DNA of 47,431 nucleotides from Ruminococcus sp. (GTDB lineage Bacteria > Bacillota > Clostridia > Oscillospirales > Ruminococcaceae): positions 1-47,431 of the forward strand of contig JAFUYP010000008.1 in the NCBI GenBank assembly GCA_017470535.1. The letters are read 5' to 3'. Below are positions 9,257 to 18,435 of the stretch, piece by piece. A model generated the notes under the pieces. It was not told where the DNA came from. It did not search any database and saw only the letters and a program-made list of their open reading frames with translations. Every line of letters begins with the position of its first letter. Within the stretch, counting starts at the first letter, position 1. The position numbers and the translations under genes were made by a program.

Positions 9257-11261
9257 GTGTAAAATTTCTGTTGCAAAAACCGCAGGTTTTTGTTTTGGTG
9301 TAGACAATGCGCTCAAAATAGTGTATAATAAATTAAATAGCCGACATAATGTGGCTACATTAGGTCCTATTATCCATAACCGGAATGTTGTCGATGATCT
9401 CGCACAAAAAGGCGTCAGGGCGGTGAGCCTTGATGAGGTGGAGAGCGGTCAGACGGTGGTGATACGTTCGCACGGTGTGGGGCTTGACGTATACAGGGCA
9501 CTTGAAGAAAAGGGCGCTGATATAGTCGATGCTACCTGTCCGTTCGTAGGAAGGATACACAAGCTCGTGTATGACCATTCATCCGGCGGCGGCACTGTGC
9601 TTATAGCAGGCAATGACACTCACCCGGAGGTCGAGGGCATCAAGGGGCACTGCGTAAATGATGCGAATGTGTTTGACGGCGCTGAGGAGCTAAGAGCGCT
9701 TGCGGACAGGCTTGCTCAGGAGGGGGTCATCGCTCCCGGGGGAAGTGATGTGCTGGTGGTGTCGCAGACGACTTATAACAAGGCGGCGTTCATGCAGTGC
9801 AGTGAGCTTTGCAAAGAGCTTATGCCGGACGCACAGGTGCGTGACACTATCTGTGATGCGACTGCCAAAAGACAGAAAGAGGCTATGGAGCTTGCAAAAG
9901 AGTCTGACGTTATGATAATCGCAGGCGGCAGGCACAGCTCGAATACACTCAAGCTAAGAGATGTATGCTCGCAGTTTTGCAGGACTTTGCTTGTTGAAAC
10001 GGCAGCTGAGATTGATAATGAGGACTTTGTGGGGGCTCGTAATATCGGGATTTCCGCCGGGGCATCTACACCGGCTTATATAATCAAGGAGGTACAACAA
10101 ACCATGAGTGAAATGACAAAAACTACTGAAGAGGAAGTATTTAACTTTGAGGAGGAGTTAGAGAAAACTCTCAAAAAAATACATACGGGGCAAAAGGTGG
10201 AAGGCTACATCATCGGCATAGACGCTAATGGTGAAGTCAAGGTCGATATAGGCACAAAGCACACAGGCTATATCCCTGCCGGTGAGCTGACAGATGATCC
10301 TACCTTAAAGCCTGAGGATGTAGTAAAGCCGGGCGACACAGTTGATCTTATCGTTTTGAAGACAAGCGATACAGACGGCATCGTTACACTTTCAAAGAAG
10401 AAGGTAGACGCTCAGAAGGGCTTTGAGAAGATAGTTGAGGCTAAGGAGAACGACACTGCTCTTACAGGTACAGTTACTAATGTAGTCAAGGGCGGCGTAC
10501 TCGTTACAACTAACGGTGTAAAGGTATTTATCCCTGCATCGCAGGCAACTGCAAGAAGAGATGATGATCTTAATGCACTGCTCAAAAAGACTGTTGACTT
10601 CAAGATACTCGAAGTAAACGAGGCTAAGGGCAGAGCTGTTGGTTCTATAAGGATACTGCTCAGAGAGCAGAGAGCTGCTGCACAGGCTGAGTTCTTTGAG
10701 AAGGCTGAGGCCGGTCAGACAATGGAAGGCGAAGTAAAGAGCGTTACCGACTACGGCGCATTCGTGGATCTCGGCGGCGTTGACGGTCTTGTAAGAAAGG
10801 CTGACCTTACATGGAAGAGGATCAAGCATCCGTCTGATGTTGTTGCAGTAGGCGACAAGGTAGAGGTAACTATCAAGGATATTGACAAGGAAGCCGGCAA
10901 GGTATCCCTTACTATGAAGAAGGACAGCGAGAATCCGTGGAACATCTTCACCAAGAACTATGCTGAGGGTCAGACTATAAATGCTAAGATCGTATCTATC
11001 ACGAGCTTTGGTGCTTTCGCACAGATCATAGACGGCGTTGACGGTCTTATCCACATCTCTCAGATAGCTAATCAGAGAGTAAACAGCGTCGGCGATATTC
11101 TCAAGGTAGGCGACGAGGTAGAGGCTAAGATCATTGAGATAAATGACGAGCAGAAGAGGATCAGCCTTTCTATCAGGGCACTTCTCCCCGAGGACGAGGG
11201 CGATGATGTTGTTTACGACAGCGACGAGGCTGCTGATGAGGAAGCTGCTGACGAGGAGTAA
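9246..11261 (+). CDS. fused IspH reductase / ribosomal protein S1
   Basis: 671 aa. Residues 1 to about 285 are 4-hydroxy-3-methylbut-2-enyl diphosphate reductase (IspH/LytB), the last step of the MEP isoprenoid pathway. Iron-sulfur ligands are Cys16 (GFCFGV), the Cys of DATCPFVG and the Cys of ICDATAKRQ. Residues from about 287 carry four S1 RNA-binding repeats (each starting near VEGYI, LTGTV, MEGEV and INAKI) and an acidic tail. IspH-S1 fusions are known in clostridia. Inside the frame AAGGAGG (10086-10092) precedes ATG 10104, exactly at the junction, so a separate 385-aa S1 protein could also be made. ATG 9246 has GAGGG very close upstream. Confidence 0.95.
   Translation: MLTKCKISVAKTAGFCFGVDNALKIVYNKLNSRHNVATLGPIIHNRNVVDDLAQKGVRAVSLDEVESGQTVVIRSHGVGLDVYRALEEKGADIVDATCPFVGRIHKLVYDHSSGGGTVLIAGNDTHPEVEGIKGHCVNDANVFDGAEELRALADRLAQEGVIAPGGSDVLVVSQTTYNKAAFMQCSELCKELMPDAQVRDTICDATAKRQKEAMELAKESDVMIIAGGRHSSNTLKLRDVCSQFCRTLLVETAAEIDNEDFVGARNIGISAGASTPAYIIKEVQQTMSEMTKTTEEEVFNFEEELEKTLKKIHTGQKVEGYIIGIDANGEVKVDIGTKHTGYIPAGELTDDPTLKPEDVVKPGDTVDLIVLKTSDTDGIVTLSKKKVDAQKGFEKIVEAKENDTALTGTVTNVVKGGVLVTTNGVKVFIPASQATARRDDDLNALLKKTVDFKILEVNEAKGRAVGSIRILLREQRAAAQAEFFEKAEAGQTMEGEVKSVTDYGAFVDLGGVDGLVRKADLTWKRIKHPSDVVAVGDKVEVTIKDIDKEAGKVSLTMKKDSENPWNIFTKNYAEGQTINAKIVSITSFGAFAQIIDGVDGLIHISQIANQRVNSVGDILKVGDEVEAKIIEINDEQKRISLSIRALLPEDEGDDVVYDSDEAADEEAADEE
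10086..10106 (+). promoter_or_regulatory. internal Shine-Dalgarno and start at IspH-S1 junction
   Basis: AAGGAGGT is followed 11 nt later by ATG in frame with the fused ORF. The site falls just where known IspH proteins end and the S1 part begins. It could allow independent translation of S1, which cells normally need in greater amount than IspH. Confidence 0.55.
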
Positions 11262-11310
11262 TATTTTTATTGATCTCGGTACAGACCGATCATAGATCAG
11301 TATGATTTTT

Positions 11311-11340
11311 CGGGGGCGAGAGATCGTCCCCGTTTATATT
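11311..11340 (+). terminator. probable terminator after ispH-rpsA fusion
   Basis: Stem CGGGGGCG (11311-11318) with CGTCCCCG (11325-11332), one G-U pair and loop AGAGAT, followed by TTTATATT. The T-run is short, so termination may be partial. Confidence 0.55.
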
Positions 11341-11397
11341 CCAGATCAAATTACAGACAAAGATATTATATTTTGGTTTTGAAAAGGACTAAAAATC

Positions 11398-13623
11398 ATG
11401 AACGAAAGAACAAAAGCAAGTACAAGCAGCAAGAATAAAAAGCGCAAACGCAAAAAGCGCAGCAAGGGGCTTAATATCTTCTTTGGCTTTATGAAGGTGT
11501 TCGGCACGTTCCTGCTTTCGGCGCTGCTCATTGTGGTCATAACAGGGTCGATATTCGCTACGGCACTTACTATCTATGTACTTAACTATGCGGATACCAC
11601 GACAACGGTGAGCCTTGAAAACATCACGGCGAACTACACGTCACGTTTTCTCTATGAGAATCCCGACTATGATGAAAATGACAAAAAGAGCGAGGAGTAT
11701 CTTCTGTACTATGCGCTCAAGAATACAAACCAGCACGCAGTGTGGACAGACTATCAGAGCATACCGCTCAACCTGTCAAATGCGATAGTTGCTACCGAGG
11801 ACGAGAGATTCCTCTCGCACGACGGTGTTGACTTCAAGCGTACGCTCGGTGCGTTTGTAAATATCTTCCTGCCGCTTTATGACGACAATCAGGGTGGTTC
11901 GACTATCACCCAGCAGACTATCAAGAACTTAACGGGCGATGACGCAAGAGATCTCTCAGACGGCGGTGCGGAAAGAAAGATCCGTGAGATATTCCGTGCG
12001 ATGAACGTTGAGAAGTCATACTCAAAGGATGATATTCTGGAATGCTATATGAATATCATATCCTTTGCGACATACAAGTACGATATAATAGGCGTTCAGG
12101 CGGCGGCTAACTACTATTTCGGCAAGGACGTTTCGCAGCTGAACCTTGCGGAGTGTGCGTCTATCGCTGCGATGATAAAGGCGCCTGCCGAGCTTAATCC
12201 TATTGAGGATAAGCAGGCGAACAAGGAGCGTGCGCAGTATACGCTCAGAAAGATGAACGACATCGGTATGGTGTCATCTGACGAATATCAGAAGGCGCTC
12301 AAAGCGCTCGACAAGCTCAAGGTAACGGGGGATATTGAGTATTCGAGCGTTACCCAGTATGAGGATGAAACTAAGGATCAGGGTCCGACATCGTGGTTCA
12401 TGGACGATGCTATACAGCAGTCGATAGAGATACTTGAAGACTACTACGGCATAAACGCTCAGGAGGCGAATGAGAAGCTCTACTCGGGCGGATACACGAT
12501 ATATACAACAGTTGATATGGATATGCAGACCGAGGTCGAGCAGAAGATGCGTGACAAGTCGAACTTCGTCACATATGATCTTGAATCTGACAAGCTGCTG
12601 TCAGCGTTCTTCTGCTGCAACTACTACGGCGAGGTAAAGGCGGTAGTCGGCGGCAGAAAGAAAAAGAAAAAATCGCAGATATGGTCAAATGCGACCGATA
12701 CATCAAGATCGCCGGGTTCGACTATCAAGCCTTTGTCGGCTTATGGCCCTGCGATAGACAGCGACTTGGTGACGTACTCGACGATACTCAAGGACGAACC
12801 TATCGAGATAGAGGGCGAGGACGGCGAAAAAAGAAAGTGGCCTGTAAACTACTCGGAAACCAAAATGGAGAACTGGTCGTATAACGACTTCCCTGTCTGG
12901 ACGATGCTGCAAAACTCCACCAACACGGCGGCGGCACAGCTCGTTAAAATGGTCACTCCGTCGTATTCGTACAACTTCTTACAGCAGAAGCTCGACTTCA
13001 CGACGCTGAATATCGACGATGCTGACTACGCTCCTATGGCGGTAGGTGCGCTGAGCAACGGCGTACACCTCTCAGAGCTGGTAGAAGCATATCAGATATT
13101 CGGCAACGGCGGCAAGAAGTACGAAAAGACATTTATTTCCCTTATCGAGGATAAGGACGGTACTGTTATATACGAGCATTCTGATTCATACACGCAGGCT
13201 CTTGACCCGTCAAGCGCTTATGTAATGAACAGAATGATGCAGAAGGTAATAACAAGCGGTACAGGTACGGCTGCAAAGCTCGAAACGACCGATCTTGTCG
13301 GCAAGACAGGTACTGCCGAGGACTGGACTGACCTTCTGTTCGTAGGCTGCACGCCTGATTATGTCAGTGGTATCTGGATAGGTTATGACACGCTCAAAAC
13401 CATACCGACAGGCGATTATCAGGATTCGGCGCAGATATGGAAGAACATCTTCGGCGACATCGCCGAGAACGAGGAGCATAAGACCTTTGAGGTACCGGAG
13501 GGTGTTGTCGAAGCGAAGTACTGTACTCATTCGGGACTGCTTGCGACAAACAGCTGCTCGCATACACAGACAGGCTACTACAAGGAGAGCAACCTGCCGG
13601 GGTACTGCAATTTAGGCTATTAA
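11398..13623 (+). CDS. class A penicillin-binding protein (PBP1A type)
   Basis: Bifunctional peptidoglycan polymerase and cross-linker, anchored outside the membrane by one N-terminal helix. 741 aa. The cytoplasmic start is very Lys/Arg-rich (1-27), and the membrane helix is at about 30-60. The GT51 glycosyltransferase has EDERFLSHDGVD and GGSTITQQ (about 137-175). The transpeptidase has SXXK STIK (Ser about 441), SXN STN (about 506) and KTG KTGTAEDW (about 636). A C-terminal Cys-containing stretch (YCTHSGLLATNSC) is typical of clostridial homologues. AAAAGG lies upstream of the ATG. Confidence 0.95.
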   Translation: MNERTKASTSSKNKKRKRKKRSKGLNIFFGFMKVFGTFLLSALLIVVITGSIFATALTIYVLNYADTTTTVSLENITANYTSRFLYENPDYDENDKKSEEYLLYYALKNTNQHAVWTDYQSIPLNLSNAIVATEDERFLSHDGVDFKRTLGAFVNIFLPLYDDNQGGSTITQQTIKNLTGDDARDLSDGGAERKIREIFRAMNVEKSYSKDDILECYMNIISFATYKYDIIGVQAAANYYFGKDVSQLNLAECASIAAMIKAPAELNPIEDKQANKERAQYTLRKMNDIGMVSSDEYQKALKALDKLKVTGDIEYSSVTQYEDETKDQGPTSWFMDDAIQQSIEILEDYYGINAQEANEKLYSGGYTIYTTVDMDMQTEVEQKMRDKSNFVTYDLESDKLLSAFFCCNYYGEVKAVVGGRKKKKKSQIWSNATDTSRSPGSTIKPLSAYGPAIDSDLVTYSTILKDEPIEIEGEDGEKRKWPVNYSETKMENWSYNDFPVWTMLQNSTNTAAAQLVKMVTPSYSYNFLQQKLDFTTLNIDDADYAPMAVGALSNGVHLSELVEAYQIFGNGGKKYEKTFISLIEDKDGTVIYEHSDSYTQALDPSSAYVMNRMMQKVITSGTGTAAKLETTDLVGKTGTAEDWTDLLFVGCTPDYVSGIWIGYDTLKTIPTGDYQDSAQIWKNIFGDIAENEEHKTFEVPEGVVEAKYCTHSGLLATNSCSHTQTGYYKESNLPGYCNLGY

Positions 13624-13679
13624 GGTCATTTATACCTCCGCCATATGCACGGCACTTGTAAAGATGCTTATATTATCTG

Positions 13680-13842
13680 CTGGGGGAAACCCTTTTGAAA
13701 AAGGGTTATCCCCCAGACCCCCTTCCTAAAACAATTGACCCATTTTTTCATAAAGGGCATATATGCCCTTTATGAAAAAATAAAACAGAAGTCTTTGGAA
13801 AGGGGTTCGGGGGAGAACCTTTCTTCAGAAAGGTTTCCCCCG
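13680..13842. repeat. three-hairpin dispersed repeat, copy 1
   Basis: Complete copy of an element repeated at 47297-47431. Hairpin 1 (13680-13716) pairs arms of about 17 bp around a few-base loop, with one bulge. The centre (13742-13781) is a perfect 40-bp palindrome. Hairpin 3 (13808-13842) pairs CGGGGGAGAACCTTTC with a near-perfect complement around TTCA. The flanks of the palindrome (ACCCCCTTCC and GGAAAGGGGTT) can also pair. It fills most of the gap between the PBP and methyltransferase genes. No ORF is visible inside, so it may be a MITE-like or REP-like element, or a structured RNA. Confidence 0.85.
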
Positions 13843-13913
13843 GTAAATACATAGGCATTTTTATAAGAGCCACCCATATGCCGGGGGTATATTTTTGATG
13901 ATAAGGAGTATTT

Positions 13914-15032
13914 ATGACTGACAGGATAAAGCTGTCATGCCCGGTGATATTCGGGCTTGAAAGTGTTGTTGGGTTTGAGGTCAAGAGAATAGGCGGCGAG
14001 AATGTCACTGTTACTGACGGCAGGGTGACATTTGAGGGAGCGCCTGAGCTGATAGCAAGGGCGAATATATGCTTAGCTACTGCTGAGAGAGTACAGATAG
14101 AGCTTGGCAGCTTTGAAGCGGTCAGCTTTGAGCAGCTTTTTCAGGGGGTGAAGGCGCTGCCGCTTGAAGAGTTTATAGGCGCTCAGGATGCTTTCCCTGT
14201 AAAGGGGCATTGTCTTGACTCACAGCTGCACAGCGTGCCCGACTGCCAGAAAATAATCAAAAAAGCCGCAGTGGAACGCCTTAAAGACAAGTACGGTGTC
14301 AGCTGGTTTGAGGAAACAGGTTCGGTGCATCAGCTGACCTTCAACATCATAAAGGACAAGGCGTTCATTTACCTTGACACGAGCGGTGCGGGGCTGCACA
14401 AGAGAGGGTACAGGAAAAACTCCAACGATGCGCCGATAAAGGAAACGCTTGCATCGGGTATCATCGACCTTGCAAAGGTAAGGCTGTTCGATAAGATGTG
14501 CGACCCTATGTGCGGCTCGGGGACGTTTCTGATAGAGAGCGCATACAAGGCGCTCGGTATCGCACCGGGGCTGAGAAGGAGCTTTGCCGCCGAAAAATGG
14601 CAGCAGCTCGACCCTGCGGTCTGGCAGCAGGAGAGAAATGCAGCCGTTGAAAGGATAAACCGGGAGAGAGCGTTCAAGGCGCTGGGATATGACATCGACA
14701 GCCATGCTGTTGACCTGACGATAGAAAATGCAAGAAAAGCCGGTGTCGGCTCAAAGCTGACAGTGACGGAGCAGGATATTCGTGACTTAAAGCCGTTATC
14801 AGGAACTATAACGATATGCAATCCGCCGTACGGTGAACGTCTGCTCGATCTGAAACAGGCGGAGGAACTGTACAAAATTATGGGCGAAAATCTGCGTCCC
14901 GACAAGGACAGCCCTTGCTGCATCATAACGCCGCACGAGGAGTTTGAAAAGTTCTTTGGCAGGAAAGCTGACAAGAAGCGCAAGCTGTACAATGGTATGA
15001 TAAAGTGCGATCTGTATATGTATTTTAAATAA
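13914..15032 (+). CDS. THUMP-domain RNA methyltransferase (RlmL/YpsC-like)
   Basis: SAM-dependent N2-guanine methyltransferase related to RlmL/YpsC, acting on 23S rRNA in the characterised members. 372 aa. A ferredoxin-like start and THUMP domain (about 1-160) come before the Rossmann-type methyltransferase domain with DPMCGSGTFLIE (about 196-207) and the NPPYGERL active-site motif (about 301-308). AAGGAG stands 7 nt before the ATG. It follows the structured repeat, and the next AAA gene begins 11 bp after its stop, suggesting one operon through to the HAD gene. Confidence 0.93.
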   Translation: MTDRIKLSCPVIFGLESVVGFEVKRIGGENVTVTDGRVTFEGAPELIARANICLATAERVQIELGSFEAVSFEQLFQGVKALPLEEFIGAQDAFPVKGHCLDSQLHSVPDCQKIIKKAAVERLKDKYGVSWFEETGSVHQLTFNIIKDKAFIYLDTSGAGLHKRGYRKNSNDAPIKETLASGIIDLAKVRLFDKMCDPMCGSGTFLIESAYKALGIAPGLRRSFAAEKWQQLDPAVWQQERNAAVERINRERAFKALGYDIDSHAVDLTIENARKAGVGSKLTVTEQDIRDLKPLSGTITICNPPYGERLLDLKQAEELYKIMGENLRPDKDSPCCIITPHEEFEKFFGRKADKKRKLYNGMIKCDLYMYFK

Positions 15033-15043
15033 AGGGAGAAAAA

Positions 15044-16414
15044 ATGGACAGCAATATCAGAAAGGACTATGAAGCGCTCAAAGCGCAGTGTGCAAGCCTT
15101 GACAAAGAGGGGTATCTGCTCAGGGACAAGGGCAGCATAAGTGAATACTTCGGGATAAGCTGCATGAAAATGCTGCTGGTGCTGAGCAGTGCTGACAGCA
15201 GGGTGAGCGGCGAGGAAACGAAGTATATAAACTCATCGCTCGGGCTTTCGCTCGGGCAGGAGCAGGTAAGGAAGTTTTCAGCGCTCAGGGAGAATATAAA
15301 CCCTGATTCCGCAGCTGACGGATTGCAGATGATATGCAAGACGTTCATCGACGCTGAGAGCGACGGGGTGAATGGTACCGACCACAAGGCGCTGCTTAAA
15401 TTCATAAACGATCTCGGCGTAGGGTTTATCGCCGCAGACGGTGATCCGAGCGGACGTGAGAGCGCATACCTGGGAAGGCTCGTTTACAGGCTGAGGGTGT
15501 TCAGCGAGAGCTATCAAAAAGGGATAGAAAAGGTATCAGGCAGCAAGCCTGCACCCAAAAAACAGGAGAAAACGCAAAAGCCGCAAGAGGAGGAGCTTAG
15601 CCTTGAACAGCTGCTTGAAAAGCTCGACAGTCTGATAGGGCTTTACTCGGTAAAGCAGGAGGTATACAGTTTATCTAACCTTGTTAAGGTGAGAAAGCTG
15701 CGTGAGGAGAGGGGCTTTAAGCAGCCGGATATGTCGCTGCATCTTGTTTTTACCGGCAACCCGGGTACGGGCAAGACGACTGTTGCAAGGCTTCTTGCAA
15801 AGATATATCACCGGCTCGGTGCAGTCAGGGAGGACAATTTTGTTGAGGTAGACCGTTCGGGGCTTGTGAGCAATTATATAGGACACACGGCGATAAAGAC
15901 AAAGGAGGTCTGCGAGAGCGCTCTGGGCGGCGTGCTGTTTATCGACGAGGCGTATGCGCTGACAAACAAGACGGGGCAGAACGATTACGGCATAGAGGCG
16001 GTGAACACGCTGCTCAAATTCATGGAGGACAACAGGGGAGATATAGTTGTCATCTGTGTCGGGTATACTGATCTTATGGAGGAGTTTTTGTCATCCAACC
16101 CGGGGCTCAAGTCAAGGTTCAACAGGTTTATTGAATTCCCGGATTACAATGCAGACGAGCTTAAAGGTATGTTCGAGCTGTATTGCAGGCAGTATTCGCT
16201 CAAACCGGAAAATGATCTGCTTGACTATGTAAGGAGCTTTTTTGAAAAGCGCACGGCAGATAAGCCGGAGGATTTTGCAAACGGCAGAGATGCAAGGAAT
16301 TTCTTTGAGAAGGTGCTTTCAAATCAGGCAGACAGGTTAGCGCCCGAGAAAAATGTGACCGACGAGCAGCTTATGACGCTGATGCTGAAAGACGCTGAGG
16401 GGGTAGAGCTGTGA
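15044..16414 (+). CDS. TerB-like / CbxX-CfqX AAA+ ATPase
   Basis: 456 aa in two parts. Residues 1 to about 160 are helical with the look of a TerB-like domain (LVLSSADSRVSGEE); this is a fold guess. A Lys/Gln-rich linker follows. The AAA+ domain (about 185-450) is of the CbxX/CfqX (SpoVK-like) type: Walker A GNPGTGKTT (about 240-248), Walker B VLFIDEAYAL (about 297-306), and the arginine region LKSRFNRFIEFPDY. Characterised relatives remodel protein complexes (RuBisCO activases) or act in sporulation; the client here is unknown. It overlaps the HAD gene by 4 bp (GTGA). Confidence 0.88.
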   Translation: MDSNIRKDYEALKAQCASLDKEGYLLRDKGSISEYFGISCMKMLLVLSSADSRVSGEETKYINSSLGLSLGQEQVRKFSALRENINPDSAADGLQMICKTFIDAESDGVNGTDHKALLKFINDLGVGFIAADGDPSGRESAYLGRLVYRLRVFSESYQKGIEKVSGSKPAPKKQEKTQKPQEEELSLEQLLEKLDSLIGLYSVKQEVYSLSNLVKVRKLREERGFKQPDMSLHLVFTGNPGTGKTTVARLLAKIYHRLGAVREDNFVEVDRSGLVSNYIGHTAIKTKEVCESALGGVLFIDEAYALTNKTGQNDYGIEAVNTLLKFMEDNRGDIVVICVGYTDLMEEFLSSNPGLKSRFNRFIEFPDYNADELKGMFELYCRQYSLKPENDLLDYVRSFFEKRTADKPEDFANGRDARNFFEKVLSNQADRLAPEKNVTDEQLMTLMLKDAEGVEL

Positions 16415-17061
16415 GTGTGAAGGCAGTAGTATTTGATATGGACGGTGTGATATTTGACACCGAGAGCTTAGCGCTTGAATGCTGGCTGAAAGTCGGCGAA
16501 CGTCACGGGCTTGAAAATGTAAGGCATTACGCTATGGTATGTATCGGCAGAAGCACCAAGGACAGCACAGAGATATTAAAGCGAGCTTACCCCGATGAGG
16601 ACATAGGAAGTCTGTGGGTCGAGTGTTCGGCGGAATACAAAAAGAGGATAGAAAACGGCGGACTTCGGCTCAAAAAGGGTGCAAGAGAGCTTCTTGAATG
16701 GCTGACTGACAATGGTGTGAAGACCGCAGTTGCATCGTCGTCGGCATATGACGGGGTGAAGGATCATCTTGACAGGACGGGGCTGACGGGGTATTTTGAC
16801 CGGATAATAGGCGGCGACATGGTGGAAAATTCAAAGCCTGAGCCGGAGATCTACTTAAAAGCCTGCGAAATGCTGGGAGTGCCGCCGGATCAGGCATATG
16901 CGATAGAGGATTCAAACAACGGCATAATATCGGCTTACCGTGCAGGAATGATACCGCTGCTCGTACCGGACATAGTCAAGAACACTGACGAGGTAAGGGC
17001 AATGGCACACAGGGAATTTAAGGATCTTTTTGAAGTGAGAGATCACTTTGAGGAGCTTTGA
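16411..17061 (+). CDS. HAD superfamily hydrolase, beta-phosphoglucomutase-like
   Basis: 216-aa cytoplasmic phosphatase or phosphomutase of HAD subfamily IA. Motif I is DMDGVIFDTE (near 9-18), motif II is ASSS, motif III lies in SKPEPEIY, and motif IV is EDSNNGI. An N-terminal helical cap carries the substrate pocket. The substrate cannot be told from sequence. The GTG start overlaps the AAA gene's stop (GTGA), with GAGGGGGTAG upstream, so translation is coupled. Confidence 0.9.
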   Translation: MSVKAVVFDMDGVIFDTESLALECWLKVGERHGLENVRHYAMVCIGRSTKDSTEILKRAYPDEDIGSLWVECSAEYKKRIENGGLRLKKGARELLEWLTDNGVKTAVASSSAYDGVKDHLDRTGLTGYFDRIIGGDMVENSKPEPEIYLKACEMLGVPPDQAYAIEDSNNGIISAYRAGMIPLLVPDIVKNTDEVRAMAHREFKDLFEVRDHFEEL

Positions 17062-17084
17062 AAACAGTAAAGGGGAGAGTAATT

Positions 17085-18398
17085 ATGAAAAAATTCATAG
17101 CGGCGCTTATGGCGGCTGTTATGTTTGCTGTCGGGCAGGCAATGCCCGTCGGAAAAGGTAATGACATACAGCCGGTAAGAGCGGAAGACAGAGTCGAGAT
17201 GACAAAGGGTGCAGGGCAGGTGCTGCCTGACGGCGATTACATGATAAAAAGCTCGCTGAACTACGGCATCTATATAACCACCGATGAAAAGGTGTATACA
17301 GAGGAGGACAAGCACACGCCCGTTCATACAAGCAATCTGGATCTCTCGTGGGGAAAGCATTCGTTCAGGCTGACATATCTTAACAACGGCTATTATTCGA
17401 TAACTCAGACAGGCTCTGATATGTGCTTTGATGTGCCTACGAGCAGTAATGGCGTTGAGGACGGCAAACCGGTCGAATTCTATATGAAGGGGTCTACGCC
17501 GTCAACGAACCAGCAGTGGTCGATAGAGCCGACAGAGCTGGGCTACAGGATAAGGTCGAGATACTGCTCAAAGTGTATGCAGATCATCAAGGTCTGGGAT
17601 GCTATGGGCGGCAGATCGGATATCGGCTTATACCCACAGGACGACAGGAAGGATCAGGCGTTTACGTTTATTCCGTATACACCCGAGGGCAATGAGTATG
17701 ATAAGCCGGTAAATGTCGATGATTATTATATACGCTCTGCTAAAAACGGCTTATGGGTCGATGCGGCAAACTTTCCCCCGTTTACCGAGGGAACAAATAT
17801 CGATGCCTACACTCTGAATGATGACAGCTTTAAGATAGCTTTTCAGCTTGGCGGTTACTATAATATTTGTGAAAAGTCGAGCTATGATGAAGAATATCAA
17901 AATAGGCTGATGTTAGGTATAGACCTGGGCAAATATAAAAATGATTTCTATCAGACAGAAAATGACAGATCATCTGAATATGCCGAAGGGGCGAGGAATG
18001 TCCAGCTTTACAAGATACAAGACAGAGCCGGCGAAATCGAAACGGAGGCTCAGAAGTGGCTGCCGATAAAGAACAGCGACGGCACCTATACATTTGTGAA
18101 CCAGGCAAACGGCTATGCACTGACGGTAGAGGATAGCTACAACATCTCCGCAAGGATAAGGGACGGCTCTGACTCACAGAAATGGTATTTAAGGAAAGTG
18201 GGCAGGATACCCGGCGATGCTAATGAGGACGGAGATGTCAACATAAATGACGTTCTGATGATACAGCAATTTATCGCACAGTGGAAGGTTTACATCAACG
18301 AAGATAACGCTGATGTAAATGGTGACGGAAATGTCAATATCAATGACGTTTTGCTGATACAGCAGTTTATCGCACAGTGGGACGTTATACTGAAATAG
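17085..18398 (+). CDS. secreted dockerin protein with ricin-type lectin-like repeats
   Basis: 437 aa, start ATG 17085 after AAAGGGGAG; a TTG at 17058 in the same frame overlaps the HAD gene and is unlikely. The signal peptide begins MKKFIAALMAAVMF. The body has features of beta-trefoil (RICIN_14-like) domains: YSITQTGSDMCFDV, NQQWSIEP, AQKWLPIKN and SQKWYLRK, the QxW signature of sugar-binding trefoils. The C-terminus (about 378-437) is a type I dockerin with two Ca-binding repeats (GDANEDGDVNIND and ADVNGDGNVNIND), which docks to a cohesin scaffold. No catalytic domain is recognised. It probably brings a carbohydrate-binding module to the cellulosome. Confidence 0.85.
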   Translation: MKKFIAALMAAVMFAVGQAMPVGKGNDIQPVRAEDRVEMTKGAGQVLPDGDYMIKSSLNYGIYITTDEKVYTEEDKHTPVHTSNLDLSWGKHSFRLTYLNNGYYSITQTGSDMCFDVPTSSNGVEDGKPVEFYMKGSTPSTNQQWSIEPTELGYRIRSRYCSKCMQIIKVWDAMGGRSDIGLYPQDDRKDQAFTFIPYTPEGNEYDKPVNVDDYYIRSAKNGLWVDAANFPPFTEGTNIDAYTLNDDSFKIAFQLGGYYNICEKSSYDEEYQNRLMLGIDLGKYKNDFYQTENDRSSEYAEGARNVQLYKIQDRAGEIETEAQKWLPIKNSDGTYTFVNQANGYALTVEDSYNISARIRDGSDSQKWYLRKVGRIPGDANEDGDVNINDVLMIQQFIAQWKVYINEDNADVNGDGNVNINDVLLIQQFIAQWDVILK

Positions 18399-18402
18399 CA
18401 AC

Positions 18403-18432
18403 AAAAAAAGCAGCCCGGCGGGCTGCTTTTTT
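18403..18432. terminator. bidirectional terminator
   Basis: AAAAAAAGCAGCCC, loop GGC, then GGGCTGCTTTTTT. A-run and T-run flank the stem, so it can end both the plus-strand dockerin gene and the minus-strand alcohol dehydrogenase gene that converge here. Confidence 0.93.
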
Positions 18433-18435
18433 ATA

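Noticed and set aside
10392-11054. 220-aa antisense frame inside the S1 domains
   Set aside because: The plus strand encodes clear S1 repeats; the antisense product has no recognisable feature.
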